From Mesorhizobium sp. Root554 (GTDB taxonomy: Bacteria > Pseudomonadota > Alphaproteobacteria > Rhizobiales > Rhizobiaceae), in contig NZ_LMGA01000001.1 of assembly GCF_001427025.1 (NCBI RefSeq), forward strand, positions 988,455-1,052,454: a stretch of DNA of 64,000 bases, written 5' to 3'. This document shows, piece after piece, positions 20,004 to 29,267 of this stretch. How positions within the stretch are numbered: the stretch's first letter is position 1; every line of letters starts with the position of its first letter. Under the pieces are notes generated by a model that was not told the DNA's origin, searched no databases, and saw only the letters and a program-made list of their open reading frames with translations. Made by a program: the position numbers and the translations under genes.

Positions 20004-21320
20004 TCAATCGTCCAACGGTTCGGGTGGGTGCGCGTTGCGTCCCTTGCCGAACGTGTAGCCGGTCTCGACCGCCTTGCGGCCGAACTTGTCGCGTAGCGTA
20101 TCGATCGCGCCTTCGGCCATGGCGCGCTTGCGAGACTGCACATCGACAAGATCGGGCGGGTCGGCTTTTCCATCGTCGGAAAGGTCGCTGACACCGATGC
20201 CAAGCAGGCGAAACCGGGTCCCATCGGTCTCCCGCCGCAGGAGTTCCAATCCTGTGGAGAAGATGCGGTCGGCCAGCCGAGTCGGATCGCCGAGCTGGCG
20301 GTTTCGGGTCCGGGTCTTGAAGTCCTGGGTTTTCAGTTTCAGCACTACGGTGCGCCCGGCGATTCCCGCCTTCTTCAGCCTTGCGGACACCTTTTCGGAT
20401 AACGCCCGCAACACAGGCACCAGATCCGGCAGCGTCGCCAGATCGGTGTCGAAAGTGGTTTCCGCCGAAACGCTTTTTGCGTCATGATCGGGGTGAACGC
20501 GGCGGTCGTCCTCGCCCCGCGCCAGCCGGTAGAGCCTGTCGCCCATCACGCCATAGCGCCGCAGCAGGTCGCCATGTTCCATCTTTTGCAATTGGCCGAT
20601 GGTGCGGATGCCGTCGCGCTGAAGCGTCGATTCGAAAGCCTTGCCGACGCCCCAGATGAGCGTCACCGGCTGCTCGGCGAGGAAGGAGACGGCTTCCGCC
20701 TCGCCGATGATCGAGAACCCGCGCGGCTTGCGGAAATCGGAGGCGACCTTGGCGAGGAACTTGCAGTAGGAAAGGCCGGCGGAGACGGTGATGCCGATGT
20801 CCTTTTCGACGCTCTGCGCAAAGCGCGCCAGCACAAGCGCCGGTGGCAGGCCATGCAGCCTCTCGGTGCCGGAAAGATCGAGGAAGGCTTCATCGATGGA
20901 AATCGGCTCGACCAGCGGCGTCAGCGCCTGCATCATTGCCCGCACCTCGCGGCCGACCCGCACGTATTTTTCCATGTCCGGCTTGATGACGATGGCTTCA
21001 GGGCAGGCGGCAAGCGCCTTGAACATCGGCATGGCCGAACGGACGCCCTGGATACGGGCGATGTAGCAGGCCGTCGAGACGACGCCGCGCTTGCCGCCAC
21101 CGATGATGACCGGTTTGTGCTTCAGGGCGGGGTTGTCGCGCTTTTCCACCGCGGCATAGAAGGCGTCGCAATCGATATGGGCAAGATGCAGACGATACAG
21201 CTCGGCGTGGCGCGACAGTCGCGGACTGCCGCAGCGCTCGCAGCGCTGGGCGCCGCCGCTTTGCAGCGTCAGGCAGTCACGGCAGAATCCATGTTCGGGA
21301 TCGTTGACGGTATACGCCAT
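20004..21320 (-). CDS. dinB: DNA polymerase IV with N-terminal zinc ribbon
   Basis: This Y-family translesion polymerase has 438 residues. The palm carries [19 protein letters not shown] and the catalytic SIDEAFLDL. The thumb has [24 protein letters not shown] (helix-hairpin-helix), and a little-finger domain follows. Before the palm there is a CxxC-x10-CxxC zinc ribbon (C13, C16, C27, C30), absent from E. coli DinB but seen in alphaproteobacterial homologues. The C-terminus ([18 protein letters not shown] region, [10 protein letters not shown]) carries no obvious beta-clamp motif. It stands alone, possibly under damage control, though I found no clear LexA operator. Confidence 0.92.
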   Translation of the reverse strand: MAYTVNDPEHGFCRDCLTLQSGGAQRCERCGSPRLSRHAELYRLHLAHIDCDAFYAAVEKRDNPALKHKPVIIGGGKRGVVSTACYIARIQGVRSAMPMFKALAACPEAIVIKPDMEKYVRVGREVRAMMQALTPLVEPISIDEAFLDLSGTERLHGLPPALVLARFAQSVEKDIGITVSAGLSYCKFLAKVASDFRKPRGFSIIGEAEAVSFLAEQPVTLIWGVGKAFESTLQRDGIRTIGQLQKMEHGDLLRRYGVMGDRLYRLARGEDDRRVHPDHDAKSVSAETTFDTDLATLPDLVPVLRALSEKVSARLKKAGIAGRTVVLKLKTQDFKTRTRNRQLGDPTRLADRIFSTGLELLRRETDGTRFRLLGIGVSDLSDDGKADPPDLVDVQSRKRAMAEGAIDTLRDKFGRKAVETGYTFGKGRNAHPPEPLDD

Positions 21321-21384
21321 CGCTGGAACTCGAGCGGAGCAACGGGAATCTCATAGCACCCTGAACCGGCCAAGGCGACGGAGT

Positions 21385-22038
21385 CTAGAGGCCGAGGGCT
21401 GCCGCGATCTTCGGGCCGGCCTCGCGCCAGTCCTCGACCATGACGATGTCGTCCGGCAGTTGCGGCAACAGGTGCCGCAGCGCATTGTCGCTCATCAGGT
21501 GAAAGAGATGGATGTCGGGAAGCGTTTCCCGTGCCGACAAAAGGTTGCTGGGCTGATCGTCGACGAAAGCGACCGGCCTTTGCGTCTGGCCACGCAAACG
21601 GGCGATCGCCGGTCCCTTGGCCATATCCGTGGTCAGGACCGGATAGTGAAGGCCGAGCGCCGCCAGATGGTCGCGGCGGATGGCGCGATGCTTGTGCGGC
21701 ATCATCGTCAACAGCACGATTTCGGCGCGGCCATGGAACTCTGCAAGCGCCTCCGCCGCGCCGTCGGTGACGCTCTGCCACTCCGCCTGTCCGTCGAAGA
21801 ATTCGGCGAGCAGGGCGGTTACTTCAGGCTGTTCGATAACCCTGCCGCTTGCCCTTTCCGCGATATTGCCGGTCAGGCGCAGCGACCGCATGCTGACATC
21901 GAAGCCGCGTTGATCGAGAAACTTCGGGAACGGCCGGCTGAACTCGAGCACCACGTCATCGACGTCGAGCACCAGCAAGGGGCGGTCGTCGTCGGCCAGT
22001 TCCTCGATCTGGCGCAGCGTTTCGGGATCGTCGCTCAT
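21385..22038 (-). CDS. HAD-superfamily hydrolase-like protein
   Basis: This is a 217-residue HAD-fold protein. Motif I is LLVLDVDDVVLEF (Asp25 and Asp27 as nucleophile and acid/base pair). Motif II lies near EIVLLTMMPHKHR, where threonine follows the hydrophobic strand. The acidic motif IV is RPVAFVDDQPSNLLSAR. It probably hydrolyses a phosphate ester; the substrate is unknown. The start overlaps the stop of the upstream DUF3572 gene by 4 bases, so the two are translationally coupled. Confidence 0.8.
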   Translation of the reverse strand: MSDDPETLRQIEELADDDRPLLVLDVDDVVLEFSRPFPKFLDQRGFDVSMRSLRLTGNIAERASGRVIEQPEVTALLAEFFDGQAEWQSVTDGAAEALAEFHGRAEIVLLTMMPHKHRAIRRDHLAALGLHYPVLTTDMAKGPAIARLRGQTQRPVAFVDDQPSNLLSARETLPDIHLFHLMSDNALRHLLPQLPDDIVMVEDWREAGPKIAAALGL

Positions 22039-22334
22039 ATGGATCGCTCATGATTGTCGTCGCCGAGTGGCAAGGCCTTGAATGCCTTGCCGACGGCGTC
22101 GGGCGGCGTGCCGGTTTCTTCCGCGAATCGCATCAGGGTCGGTTCGTGCGCCAGGATGAATTGCAGCACGCCGGCCATGAAACCCGGTTCGCGCGCGGCG
22201 CGGCGGATGGAATTCGCGTCGATGCCGGTAATCGCCAGGAAGCGCGGCAGCAGTTCGGGATCGGCGGCGATGAAGCCCAGCGCGCGAACGGCTATCGCTT
22301 CGGCCTCCTCGCGCATTGACGCTTGATCTTTCAT
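22035..22334 (-). CDS. DUF3572 family protein
   Basis: This is a 99-residue protein starting MKDQASMREEAEAIAVRALG. It is mostly alpha-helical, with a conserved-looking ALGFIAADPELLPRFLAITG core typical of the alphaproteobacterial DUF3572 family. Function is unknown. The ATG at 22334 is preceded by AAAGGT and gives the usual family length; the open frame extends about 65 codons upstream without resemblance. It is the first gene of a two-gene unit with the HAD protein and is divergent from divK. Confidence 0.82.
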   Translation of the reverse strand: MKDQASMREEAEAIAVRALGFIAADPELLPRFLAITGIDANSIRRAAREPGFMAGVLQFILAHEPTLMRFAEETGTPPDAVGKAFKALPLGDDNHERSI

Positions 22335-22569
22335 CGTTACCTTTGCTTCGTGCGCTATGAGAGTCTCGCGCTCCGAAGTAGCTGGTGAAGTCGCCGGGGA
22401 CAAGTCGCAGGCTTTGCCTGATTGCCGCACGTAAAACTGAATGGCTTTTGCTGCGGCGGATTTGCCTTTCATCAATGTTCTTGTTGTAGCCTGAATACGG
22501 GTAAGGTGCGTTTGCGGTCGTGAACGCATAGCGGCTCCTTTTCAGGAAGGATGCCGGATTGGGGATTTG

Positions 22570-22941
22570 ATGCCTAAGAAAGTGATGATCGTCGAAGACA
22601 ATGAGCTCAACATGAAGCTCTTTCGCGACCTCATCGAGGCGAGCGGCTACGAGACCGTGCGCACCCGCAACGGGCTGGAGGCGCTGGATCTGGCGCGCAA
22701 GCACAGGCCCGATCTCATCCTCATGGATATCCAGCTTCCCGAAGTCTCGGGGCTGGAGGTGACGAAATGGCTCAAGGAGGATGACGATCTCCACGTCATT
22801 CCCGTCATCGCCGTCACCGCCTTCGCCATGAAGGGCGATGAGGAACGTATCCGCCAGGGCGGCTGCGAGGCCTACATTTCGAAGCCCATCTCCGTGCCGC
22901 GCTTCATCGAAACCATAAAATCCTATCTGGGCGATGCATGA
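22570..22941 (+). CDS. divK: Single-domain response regulator DivK
   Basis: DivK is a 123-residue receiver protein without an output domain that controls polarity and the CtrA pathway. The acidic pair is E9/D10, the phosphorylated aspartate is D53 ([13 protein letters not shown]), and threonine and lysine lie in [16 protein letters not shown] and YISKPIS. The sequence closely matches rhizobial and Caulobacter DivK. The gap to pleD is about 34 bases, the conserved divK-pleD arrangement. Known partners are the kinases DivJ and PleC, which are not in this window. ATG at 22570 is used rather than the TTG just before it. Confidence 0.94.
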   Translation: MPKKVMIVEDNELNMKLFRDLIEASGYETVRTRNGLEALDLARKHRPDLILMDIQLPEVSGLEVTKWLKEDDDLHVIPVIAVTAFAMKGDEERIRQGGCEAYISKPISVPRFIETIKSYLGDA

Positions 22942-22975
22942 CGTGGCCCGTTCAGACCACCTGGAGCAGTAATCG

Positions 22976-24349
22976 ATGACCGCGCGGATACTTGTCGTAG
23001 ACGACGTGCCGGCCAATGTGCGGCTCCTGGAGGTTCGCCTGCTGGCCGAATATTTCGAGGTCCTGACCGCCTCGAATGGCCCCGACGCCATCGAGACCTG
23101 CGAGAACGGCAAGGTCGATGTCGTGCTTCTCGACGTCATGATGCCGGACATGGACGGGTTCGAGGTCTGCCGGCGCCTGAAGCGCGATCCGGCGACCGCG
23201 CATATTCCCGTCGTCATGGTCACCGCGCTGGATCAGGTTTCGGACAGGGTGCGCGGTCTTGAGGCCGGCGCCGACGATTTTCTCACCAAGCCGGTCAACG
23301 ACTTGCAGTTGATGACGCGGGTGAAGAGCCTCGTGCGCTTGAAGACATTGACGGACGAATTGCGGCTGCGCGCCTCGACCACCCGTAACATCGGCATCGA
23401 GGAACTGCTCAGCCGCACCTTCAACGCCGAGGAGACCACGCCGAAGGTGCTGCTCATCGACGAACGGAAATCGTCCTTCGAGCGCATCCGCAAGATTCTT
23501 GGGCCAACCGCCGAGATCGACGTCGCGACCGATCCACATGCCGGCTTCTTCCAGGCAGCGGAAAATGCCTATGAATGCGTACTGATCTCGACCGGCTTTG
23601 CCGATTTCGATCCGTTGCGTCTGTGTTCCCAGCTGCGCTCCCTCGACCGCACGCGTTTCCTGCCGATCATTCTGCTGGCGGACGAGGGAGAGGAGGAGCG
23701 GATCATCCGCGGGCTGGAATTGGGCATCAATGATTATCTGACGCGCCCCATCGATCCGCACGAGTTGACGGCGCGGCTGCGCACCCAGGTCCGCCGCAAG
23801 CGCTACAACGACCAGCTGCGCGCCAGCGTCACGCAGACGATCGAGATGGCGGTGACCGACGGGCTGACCGGCCTGCACAACCGCCGTTACCTCGACAGCC
23901 ATCTCCAGACGTTGTTCGAGCGGGCCGTGGCGCGCCGGCGTCCGCTGTCGGTCATGATCACCGACATCGACCGCTTCAAGTCGGTCAACGACACGCACGG
24001 ACATGACGGCGGCGATGATGTGCTGCGCGAATTCGCCCGTCGCCTGCGCAAGAATGTGCGCGGCATCGATCTGGCCTGCCGGTTCGGCGGCGAGGAGTTT
24101 GTCGTCGTGATGCCGGATACCGAAGGCCATGTGGCGGAAAAGGTGGCTGAGCGCATCCGGGCCGAGATCGCCAAGGAGCAATTCGCCATCGGCCACGACG
24201 GCAAGACCATCGCGGTGACCGTCAGCGTCGGCGTCTCGTCGCTGCTCAAAGGGCTGGATTCGGTCGAGGCGATGATGAAGCGCGCCGACCTCGCGCTCTA
24301 TGAGGCCAAGAGCGGCGGTCGCAACCGCGTCGTTGCCAAGGCGGCCTAG
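22976..24349 (+). CDS. pleD: PleD diguanylate cyclase response regulator
   Basis: PleD makes cyclic-di-GMP at the cell pole after phosphorylation. The 457-residue product has a first receiver domain with D53 (VVLLDVMMPDMDGFE), a degenerate second receiver (residues about 150-270, IDVATDPHAGFFQAAENAYE) and a GGDEF domain. The active site is RFGGEEFVVVMPD, with an intact inhibitory site RGID five residues upstream, so product inhibition should work. Together with divK it forms the cell-cycle signalling operon of alphaproteobacteria. Confidence 0.95.
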   Translation: MTARILVVDDVPANVRLLEVRLLAEYFEVLTASNGPDAIETCENGKVDVVLLDVMMPDMDGFEVCRRLKRDPATAHIPVVMVTALDQVSDRVRGLEAGADDFLTKPVNDLQLMTRVKSLVRLKTLTDELRLRASTTRNIGIEELLSRTFNAEETTPKVLLIDERKSSFERIRKILGPTAEIDVATDPHAGFFQAAENAYECVLISTGFADFDPLRLCSQLRSLDRTRFLPIILLADEGEEERIIRGLELGINDYLTRPIDPHELTARLRTQVRRKRYNDQLRASVTQTIEMAVTDGLTGLHNRRYLDSHLQTLFERAVARRRPLSVMITDIDRFKSVNDTHGHDGGDDVLREFARRLRKNVRGIDLACRFGGEEFVVVMPDTEGHVAEKVAERIRAEIAKEQFAIGHDGKTIAVTVSVGVSSLLKGLDSVEAMMKRADLALYEAKSGGRNRVVAKAA

Positions 24350-24712
24350 GAATCAGCGGCCGCCCGGATCCGGGCCTGTCGCGCCGTCAAGATGGCATGG
24401 TTACGAATTTACCTTAATCCAAGCGATTCGCGAGCGTTGGTTAAGAAACTATTGATTTCGATAAGCTCTTGCGCAAATGTGCGGGCAACGGGATGGCGTT
24501 GGCGCGGGGGGACGGCCACAGCATCCAGGAATACCCCATGATGCTCAGGTCCGCCGCATCTCCTGGGTCCGTGGGGTCGGCCGGCCGGCGCTGGCGTATA
24601 GTGGCCTCCTCGTACCGCTGCCAGATTGCCGACCGGCCCCCTTTGTTTAATGCCGCACAAGAAGATCAGCGGATAACCCCAGCTGGCCTAGAGTTTTTTC
24701 AACCTGAGAAAC
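24350..24712. other. Non-coding region between pleD and the rpmG terminator
   Basis: No gene is visible here. A 14-base perfect palindrome (GCCCGGATCCGGGC, 24362-24375) lies just after pleD and could act in transcript ending, although no T-run follows. A bulged dyad of CTTAA/TTAAG arms spans 24413-24445. Open frames crossing the region lack ribosome binding sites and family resemblance. A small RNA is possible but not shown. Confidence 0.45.
24413..24445. repeat. Bulged inverted repeat with TTAA ends
   Basis: CTTAA-T-CCAA-G-CG (24413-24425) pairs with CG-TTGG-TTAAG (24435-24445), an 11-bp stem with two single-base bulges and a short loop. The TTAA-containing arms recall CtrA-type sites (TTAA-N7-TTAA), but the spacing does not fit. 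It could equally be an RNA hairpin. Confidence 0.4.
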
Positions 24713-24742
24713 AAAAAAGCCGCCCGAAAGGGCGGCTTTTTT
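24713..24742. terminator. Bidirectional intrinsic terminator downstream of rpmG
   Basis: A6-GCCGCCC-GAAA-GGGCGGC-T6: a perfect 7-bp GC stem with a GAAA tetraloop is flanked by six A and six T. It can end rpmG transcription on the minus strand and anything arriving from pleD on the plus strand. Confidence 0.92.
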
Positions 24743-24761
24743 CGTCCGTAGGAAACCCGGA

Positions 24762-24929
24762 TTACTTGATCTTGGTTTCCTTGAATTCGACGTGCTTCTT
24801 GGCGACCGGGTCGTACTTGCGGAACGACAGCTTGTCGGTCTTGGTGCGGCTGTTCTTGCTCGTCACGTAGAAGAAGCCGGTGTCGGCGGTCGAAAGAAGC
24901 TTGATCTTGATGTTTGCGGCTTTGGCCAT
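24762..24929 (-). CDS. rpmG: 50S ribosomal protein L33
   Basis: This is a 55-residue basic ribosomal protein ([20 protein letters not shown]..., ending FKETKIK) with the L33 core [20 protein letters not shown]. It lacks the zinc-binding cysteines found in some L33 versions, so it is the C-minus type. The ATG at 24929 gives the exact family length. It is transcribed from the strong CTTGAC promoter upstream and ended by the hairpin at 24713-24742. Confidence 0.97.
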   Translation of the reverse strand: MAKAANIKIKLLSTADTGFFYVTSKNSRTKTDKLSFRKYDPVAKKHVEFKETKIK

Positions 24930-25006
24930 GGTGATCGTCCGTTGATGTCTTGGAGTTAGAGCCGCAAGTGCCTCGGAATGTTCCGGACGCGGAAAACTTG
25001 GCGGGA

Positions 25007-25035
25007 CACATAAAGAAAGCGCCCGGAAAGTCAAG
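25007..25035 (-). promoter_or_regulatory. Sigma-70 promoter of rpmG
   Basis: On the minus strand, CTTGAC (25030-25035), a 17-base spacer and TATGTG (25007-25012) give a good housekeeping promoter. Transcription would start near 25000, leaving a leader of about 70 bases before rpmG. Confidence 0.65.
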
Positions 25036-25109
25036 CCTCGGCCCAAGTTGCGGGCAACGACAGATCGAAGCGGGGAAACTACCTGCCGTCTGCGTGAAGC
25101 TGACGCCGG

Positions 25110-27035
25110 TCATGTCGTATGCCCGTTCGGCTTTTCGACGGTTTCAGGGAAGAAATCGGACGCCGCTTTGCGCTTGCCAAACATCATGTCGTACTGGATG
25201 AAGCGGAAGTCGCGGATTTCCGGATCGATATCCTTCGCGCGCGCCCAGTCCGGCGTCGCGTCGCCATTTGCCGACAGCAGCAGGTTGCGATCGACGACGC
25301 TGTACTGCTTGCGCATTTCACCAAGGAAGCCCGTGTAATAGGGATGCGTAATGCCAGCTGTCTTGAGGATGTGGTACGGCAGGAACGCCGGGCTGACGGC
25401 GCCCATGTCTTTCACTGGACCGGTCTTGTTCGACCACACGACCAGCGGCGTCTGGTGATGCAGCAGCATCTGGTCCGGCGATTCCTTGCGCGGCGCGACA
25501 GGCTCCTTGAGGAAGCCGGTTTCAACGTAGACGGGTCCTAGCGGCGGCAGGTGGTCGCCGAAGAAGGCGATGACGGTCGGCCGCTCGCGCTTGTTCGCCC
25601 ATTCGATCAGCTTCTGAAGACCCTTGTCGGCATCCGAGGCGCCTTCAGTGAAGCTCAGCAGCGAATCCTGCGCCCATTGGCTGGTCGAAGCCTGCACCTT
25701 GTGAGTCGGATCCGGATAGCGGTGCGGCTCGTAAGGCCCGTGGTTCTGCAGACTGACGGCGAAGAAGAAGAACGGGTCGTCGGTGGCGTCGGCCTCCTTG
25801 ATGATCTCCTCGGTCATCGAGGCATCCGAAGCCAGCGGACCGCGCTTTTGCATGTTCGGAAGGTTCTCTTCCGACTTGAAGTCGTCGAAGCCGAAATCCT
25901 TGTAGACCGGGCTGCGATTCCAGAACCAGTTCGTACCGGGGTGGATGGCGCGCGTCGCATAGCCTTCGCTTTTCAGGAAGGTGGCGACGGACGGAATCGG
26001 TGCCCGCACATATTGCTGGTAGGGGATGCTGCCGGCCGGCAGGAAAGCATTGGAAAAGCCGGTCAACGCCTCGAATTCGATATTAGCGGTCATGCCCCCG
26101 AATTCAGGCGAGAACATATGCCCCGACTGCAGCCCGCGCACCGTCGGGATTGGGTCAGGCGTGATCTTCACGTTGGGCAGCCGGCTCGGATCCCAGAAAG
26201 ATTCGCTCATCACCACGATAATATCCGGCTTCTGCGGCGGCATCGAAATCGCGGCCTCGGGCTTGGCGATCGCGGCAATTGCCTTCTCCGAATAGCCGGC
26301 AGGCGCCGAGACATGCGCCATCGGCACGTTCAGCGCGAACGCGAGGGCAAAGCCGTTCGAATTGTAGTTTTCCTTCTGGTCCCACATCATCGGGATGATC
26401 TGCAGCCGATCGCGGCTCCACGAGAAGGTCGCGTAGTCCATGATCGAGACGAAGAAGGCCAGCAGAGGCACACTGATGACCAGCCGCGCCAGACGGCCCG
26501 TATAGGGAATCGCCGGGGCGCGGCGGCGCCATGTACGCCAGGCATAGATCAGCAACGCCAGCCCGGCGATAATTCCAACTGCCATCGCGACACCGGCAAA
26601 CGGCCTTTCGCGCACCAGCAGCGGCATCAGTTCGACGATCTGCCGTGCGTAGAGAAAATCGGTCGGGTAGAGCGGATCGCCCAGATAAAGCGATTTCTGG
26701 TGACCAATGAAAGCAAGCGCCAGGATAAGCGGCGCTACCACGAGCAGGCTGAGATGCCGTCGGCCGAGCACGGCGTCGAGCGCAACCAGGATCAGCGCAA
26801 ACAGGATAACCGTGGTCCAGCCCGGCTTGAACGGTTGCAGGAAAAACTCGACGGTGGCCAGGAAATCGCCCCGGAAAATCAGTTCGACGGAAAAAACCAG
26901 CGCAGCCGACGCCAGCAAGGACACCAGGACGCAACGCAGGGCCGGCCAAAAAGCACGGTTCTGAGCCACAATTTGCGATTTGAAATCACCAGATGCCGCC
27001 GCCGCGACCGCCTGGCCTGTCACACTAGCTGTCAC
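25110..27035 (-). CDS. LTA synthase/OpgB-type sulfatase-fold phosphoglycerol transferase
   Basis: This 641-residue membrane protein has an N-terminal block of about five TM helices (residues 30-220) and a large extracytoplasmic alkaline-phosphatase-superfamily domain. Key residues line up with LtaS: metal-binding glutamate in VVMSESFWD, nucleophile threonine in GMTANIEFEALTG, a metal-binding DH in FFGDHLPP, and W/N residues around HPGTNWFWNRSPVYKDFGFDDF. Such enzymes transfer sn-glycerol-1-phosphate from phosphatidylglycerol. In rhizobia the likely acceptor would be periplasmic cyclic beta-glucan (as for CgmB/OpgB); this is inference. The start may be a little further downstream. Confidence 0.85.
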   Translation of the reverse strand: MTASVTGQAVAAAASGDFKSQIVAQNRAFWPALRCVLVSLLASAALVFSVELIFRGDFLATVEFFLQPFKPGWTTVILFALILVALDAVLGRRHLSLLVVAPLILALAFIGHQKSLYLGDPLYPTDFLYARQIVELMPLLVRERPFAGVAMAVGIIAGLALLIYAWRTWRRRAPAIPYTGRLARLVISVPLLAFFVSIMDYATFSWSRDRLQIIPMMWDQKENYNSNGFALAFALNVPMAHVSAPAGYSEKAIAAIAKPEAAISMPPQKPDIIVVMSESFWDPSRLPNVKITPDPIPTVRGLQSGHMFSPEFGGMTANIEFEALTGFSNAFLPAGSIPYQQYVRAPIPSVATFLKSEGYATRAIHPGTNWFWNRSPVYKDFGFDDFKSEENLPNMQKRGPLASDASMTEEIIKEADATDDPFFFFAVSLQNHGPYEPHRYPDPTHKVQASTSQWAQDSLLSFTEGASDADKGLQKLIEWANKRERPTVIAFFGDHLPPLGPVYVETGFLKEPVAPRKESPDQMLLHHQTPLVVWSNKTGPVKDMGAVSPAFLPYHILKTAGITHPYYTGFLGEMRKQYSVVDRNLLLSANGDATPDWARAKDIDPEIRDFRFIQYDMMFGKRKAASDFFPETVEKPNGHTT

Positions 27036-27449
27036 TTTGAACCCCGACCGCGAACGTCATGCAATTGTCACTAAACCGTCACCCAGACCTAAAGGTTGCG
27101 GCGGAATTGAGAAGAGCTGGCAAACAAATCGTGTTCGGTTTTAACCGAGTGTGATCCGGAAAAACCCCGCGAGGCCAGACAGTTGGCGGCAATTCGATTA
27201 GACAGGATCGTGCGTCGGCTCAAGTCCAAATCGCATGGAATCAAGCCCGGAACGAAAAACGAAAGCTTCGATTCCCGTAGTCTCGTTTTTGACGAACGGC
27301 CGAACCGAGAGGGCGTGTCTCACATTGAATTTCTGCTAATGCTGGGAAGCAATCGCCCGCGATGTCACCGACTCCCGGCGTGCGGGACGTGCAACGGGCT
27401 GACGGCTCTTGCTTTTCGAGGGCTCTCGTCTTGAGGGAGAAGCGCTGGG
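27036..27449. other. Intergenic region upstream of the methyltransferase gene
   Basis: These 414 bases lie between divergent genes. An 83-codon open frame (27183-27434) has no ribosome binding site and no family resemblance. I see no repeat or RNA gene. Confidence 0.45.
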
Positions 27450-28076
27450 ATGACCACCGACCGAGACACCGTGCGGTCCTATGATTCGGTCGCGGCCGAA
27501 TACGCCGCCGAGGCCGCGGCGATGCCCGGATGGGTCGCGACAGAAATCGATGCGTTCGTAGCCGATCTGGGTGGCTCGGGCAGAGTGCTCGAGATCGGCA
27601 GCGGTGGTGGGCGAGATGCGCTTGAGCTTGAGAGCCGGGGGATCAGCGTCCGGCGCACTGACATCTCGAAGGGTTTCGTCGATCTGCTTCGCGAGAGTGG
27701 CTTCGAGGCCGACCTGTTGGACCCGCTGACCGACGAGTTGGCCGATCCACGGCGTCCCGATGCGCCGTACGACGGAATCTGGGCCTGCGCCTGCCTGATT
27801 CACGTCGCGCGCAAGGATTTTGGGACGGTAGTTGGGCGGCTTGCCGAGGCGACCCGGATTGGCGGGCGGCTACATGCTTCTGTTAGAGAGGGCGATGGCG
27901 AGGACGTGTCCACACACGGCAGCGCTGCAACGCCTCGACGTTACGTCGAGACATACTGGCGCGAGCCTGCCCTGCGGTCCGCGCTCACAGACGCTGGCTG
28001 GCTCGTCAGCGAGGTGCGCCGGTACGTTGGAAAGCCCGATGATCGGTGGCTGAGCATTCGGGCGAGTCGGTCATGA
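27450..28076 (+). CDS. Class I SAM-dependent methyltransferase
   Basis: This 208-residue protein has a Rossmann-fold methyltransferase core. Motif I is RVLEIGSGGGRDALELESRG, the acidic end of strand 2 is RRTDISKGF, and motif IV is PYDGIWACACLIHVAR. The N-terminal DRDTVRSYDSVAAEYAAE resembles small-molecule methyltransferases of the UbiE/Methyltransf_11 group. The substrate is unknown. It is a single gene with long non-coding flanks (about 410 and 200 bases) just in front of the fatty-acid cluster, which suggests an insertion. The ATG follows GGGAGAAGCG. Confidence 0.82.
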   Translation: MTTDRDTVRSYDSVAAEYAAEAAAMPGWVATEIDAFVADLGGSGRVLEIGSGGGRDALELESRGISVRRTDISKGFVDLLRESGFEADLLDPLTDELADPRRPDAPYDGIWACACLIHVARKDFGTVVGRLAEATRIGGRLHASVREGDGEDVSTHGSAATPRRYVETYWREPALRSALTDAGWLVSEVRRYVGKPDDRWLSIRASRS

Positions 28077-28276
28077 CTCAAACAAGGTTGTGAACCCGGA
28101 TGGAGGCAGCGTGTCATGTCCGAATGCGGCGCCAAGCGGGGTAGATCGGGCATCCGTTCGGGGTCGATAGCCGAAATTCAAACTGAGACACGACCGCCGC
28201 ACCGACGCGAGGCGAGGCTTGACTTCCAGGCCCGGCTTGGCGCAACAGGCTGGCGAGAGCAACGATGAGGCTGCAA

Positions 28277-29218
28277 ATGGCGATTGCGTTCACCTTTCCG
28301 GGCCAGGGCAGCCAGGCTGTCGGCATGGGCAAGGATCTTGCGGAGCATTTCCCGGAGGCGCGCCGTGTCTTTCAGGAAGTCGATGATGCTCTCGGCCAGA
28401 AGCTTTCGACGCTGATCTGGGAAGGCCCTGAGGAAACGCTGACGCTGACGGCAAATGCACAGCCGGCGCTGATGGCCGTTTCGCTTGCGGCGATTCGGGC
28501 ATTGGAATCACGTGGGTTTTCGATGCGGGACAAGGTCGGTTACGTGGCCGGTCATTCTCTCGGTGAATATTCGGCGCTGGCCGCTGCGGGCTTTGTCTCG
28601 GTCGCCGATGCGGCGAAACTCCTGCGCATTCGCGGAAATGCCATGCAGTCGGCGGTGCCGGTTGGCGAGGGCGCGATGGCAGCCATCATCGGCCTCGAAC
28701 AGGCAGACGTCGAGGCGGCCTGCGCTGAAGCGGGTAGAGGCTCGGTCTGCCAGGTGGCCAACGACAATGGCGGCGGCCAGCTGGTGATCTCGGGCGCAAA
28801 GCCGGCGGTGGAAAAAGCCGCCGCCATCTGTACCGAAAAGGGCGCCAAGCTGGTGCGCATGCTGCAGGTCTCGGCGCCGTTCCATTCGGCGCTGATGGCG
28901 CCAGCGGCGGAAGCCATGCGCGAGGCGCTGGCCAATGTGACAAAGGCCGCTCCCTCGGTTCCTGTCATCTCCAATGTCACCGTCACGCCGACAACCGATC
29001 CGGACGCCATTGCCAAACGCCTCGTCGAGCAGGTCACCGGCCGCGTCCGCTGGCGTGAGACAGTTGAGTGGTTCGGCGCCAACGGCGTCACCACGCTTTA
29101 TGAGATTGGTTCCGGCAAGGTTCTTTCCGGTCTTGCCCGCCGCATCAACCGGGACATCGCAACTGCCAATATCGGCAATCCGGCCGACATCGAGGCCGCG
29201 CTCGCGGCGCTTGGATGA
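28277..29218 (+). CDS. fabD: Malonyl-CoA:ACP transacylase
   Basis: FabD loads malonate from CoA onto acyl carrier protein to feed fatty-acid elongation. The 313-residue product has FPGQGSQAVGMG at the N-terminus, the nucleophilic serine (about residue 94) in AGHSLGEYSALAAAG, and the catalytic histidine in APFHSALMAPA. I chose ATG at 28277, preceded by GAGG, because it gives the usual MxIAFTFPGQGSQ start. An ATG four codons upstream (28265) is also possible. It is the first gene of the fabD-fabG unit. Confidence 0.93.
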   Translation: MAIAFTFPGQGSQAVGMGKDLAEHFPEARRVFQEVDDALGQKLSTLIWEGPEETLTLTANAQPALMAVSLAAIRALESRGFSMRDKVGYVAGHSLGEYSALAAAGFVSVADAAKLLRIRGNAMQSAVPVGEGAMAAIIGLEQADVEAACAEAGRGSVCQVANDNGGGQLVISGAKPAVEKAAAICTEKGAKLVRMLQVSAPFHSALMAPAAEAMREALANVTKAAPSVPVISNVTVTPTTDPDAIAKRLVEQVTGRVRWRETVEWFGANGVTTLYEIGSGKVLSGLARRINRDIATANIGNPADIEAALAALG

Positions 29219-29267
29219 TTGCAACTCGACCACGCCCTTGCCAAGGGAGTGCTCTACGGAGGGGAAC

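Noticed and set aside
27183..27434. 83-residue ORF upstream of the methyltransferase
   Set aside because: No ribosome binding site, no family resemblance and atypical composition for a small protein.
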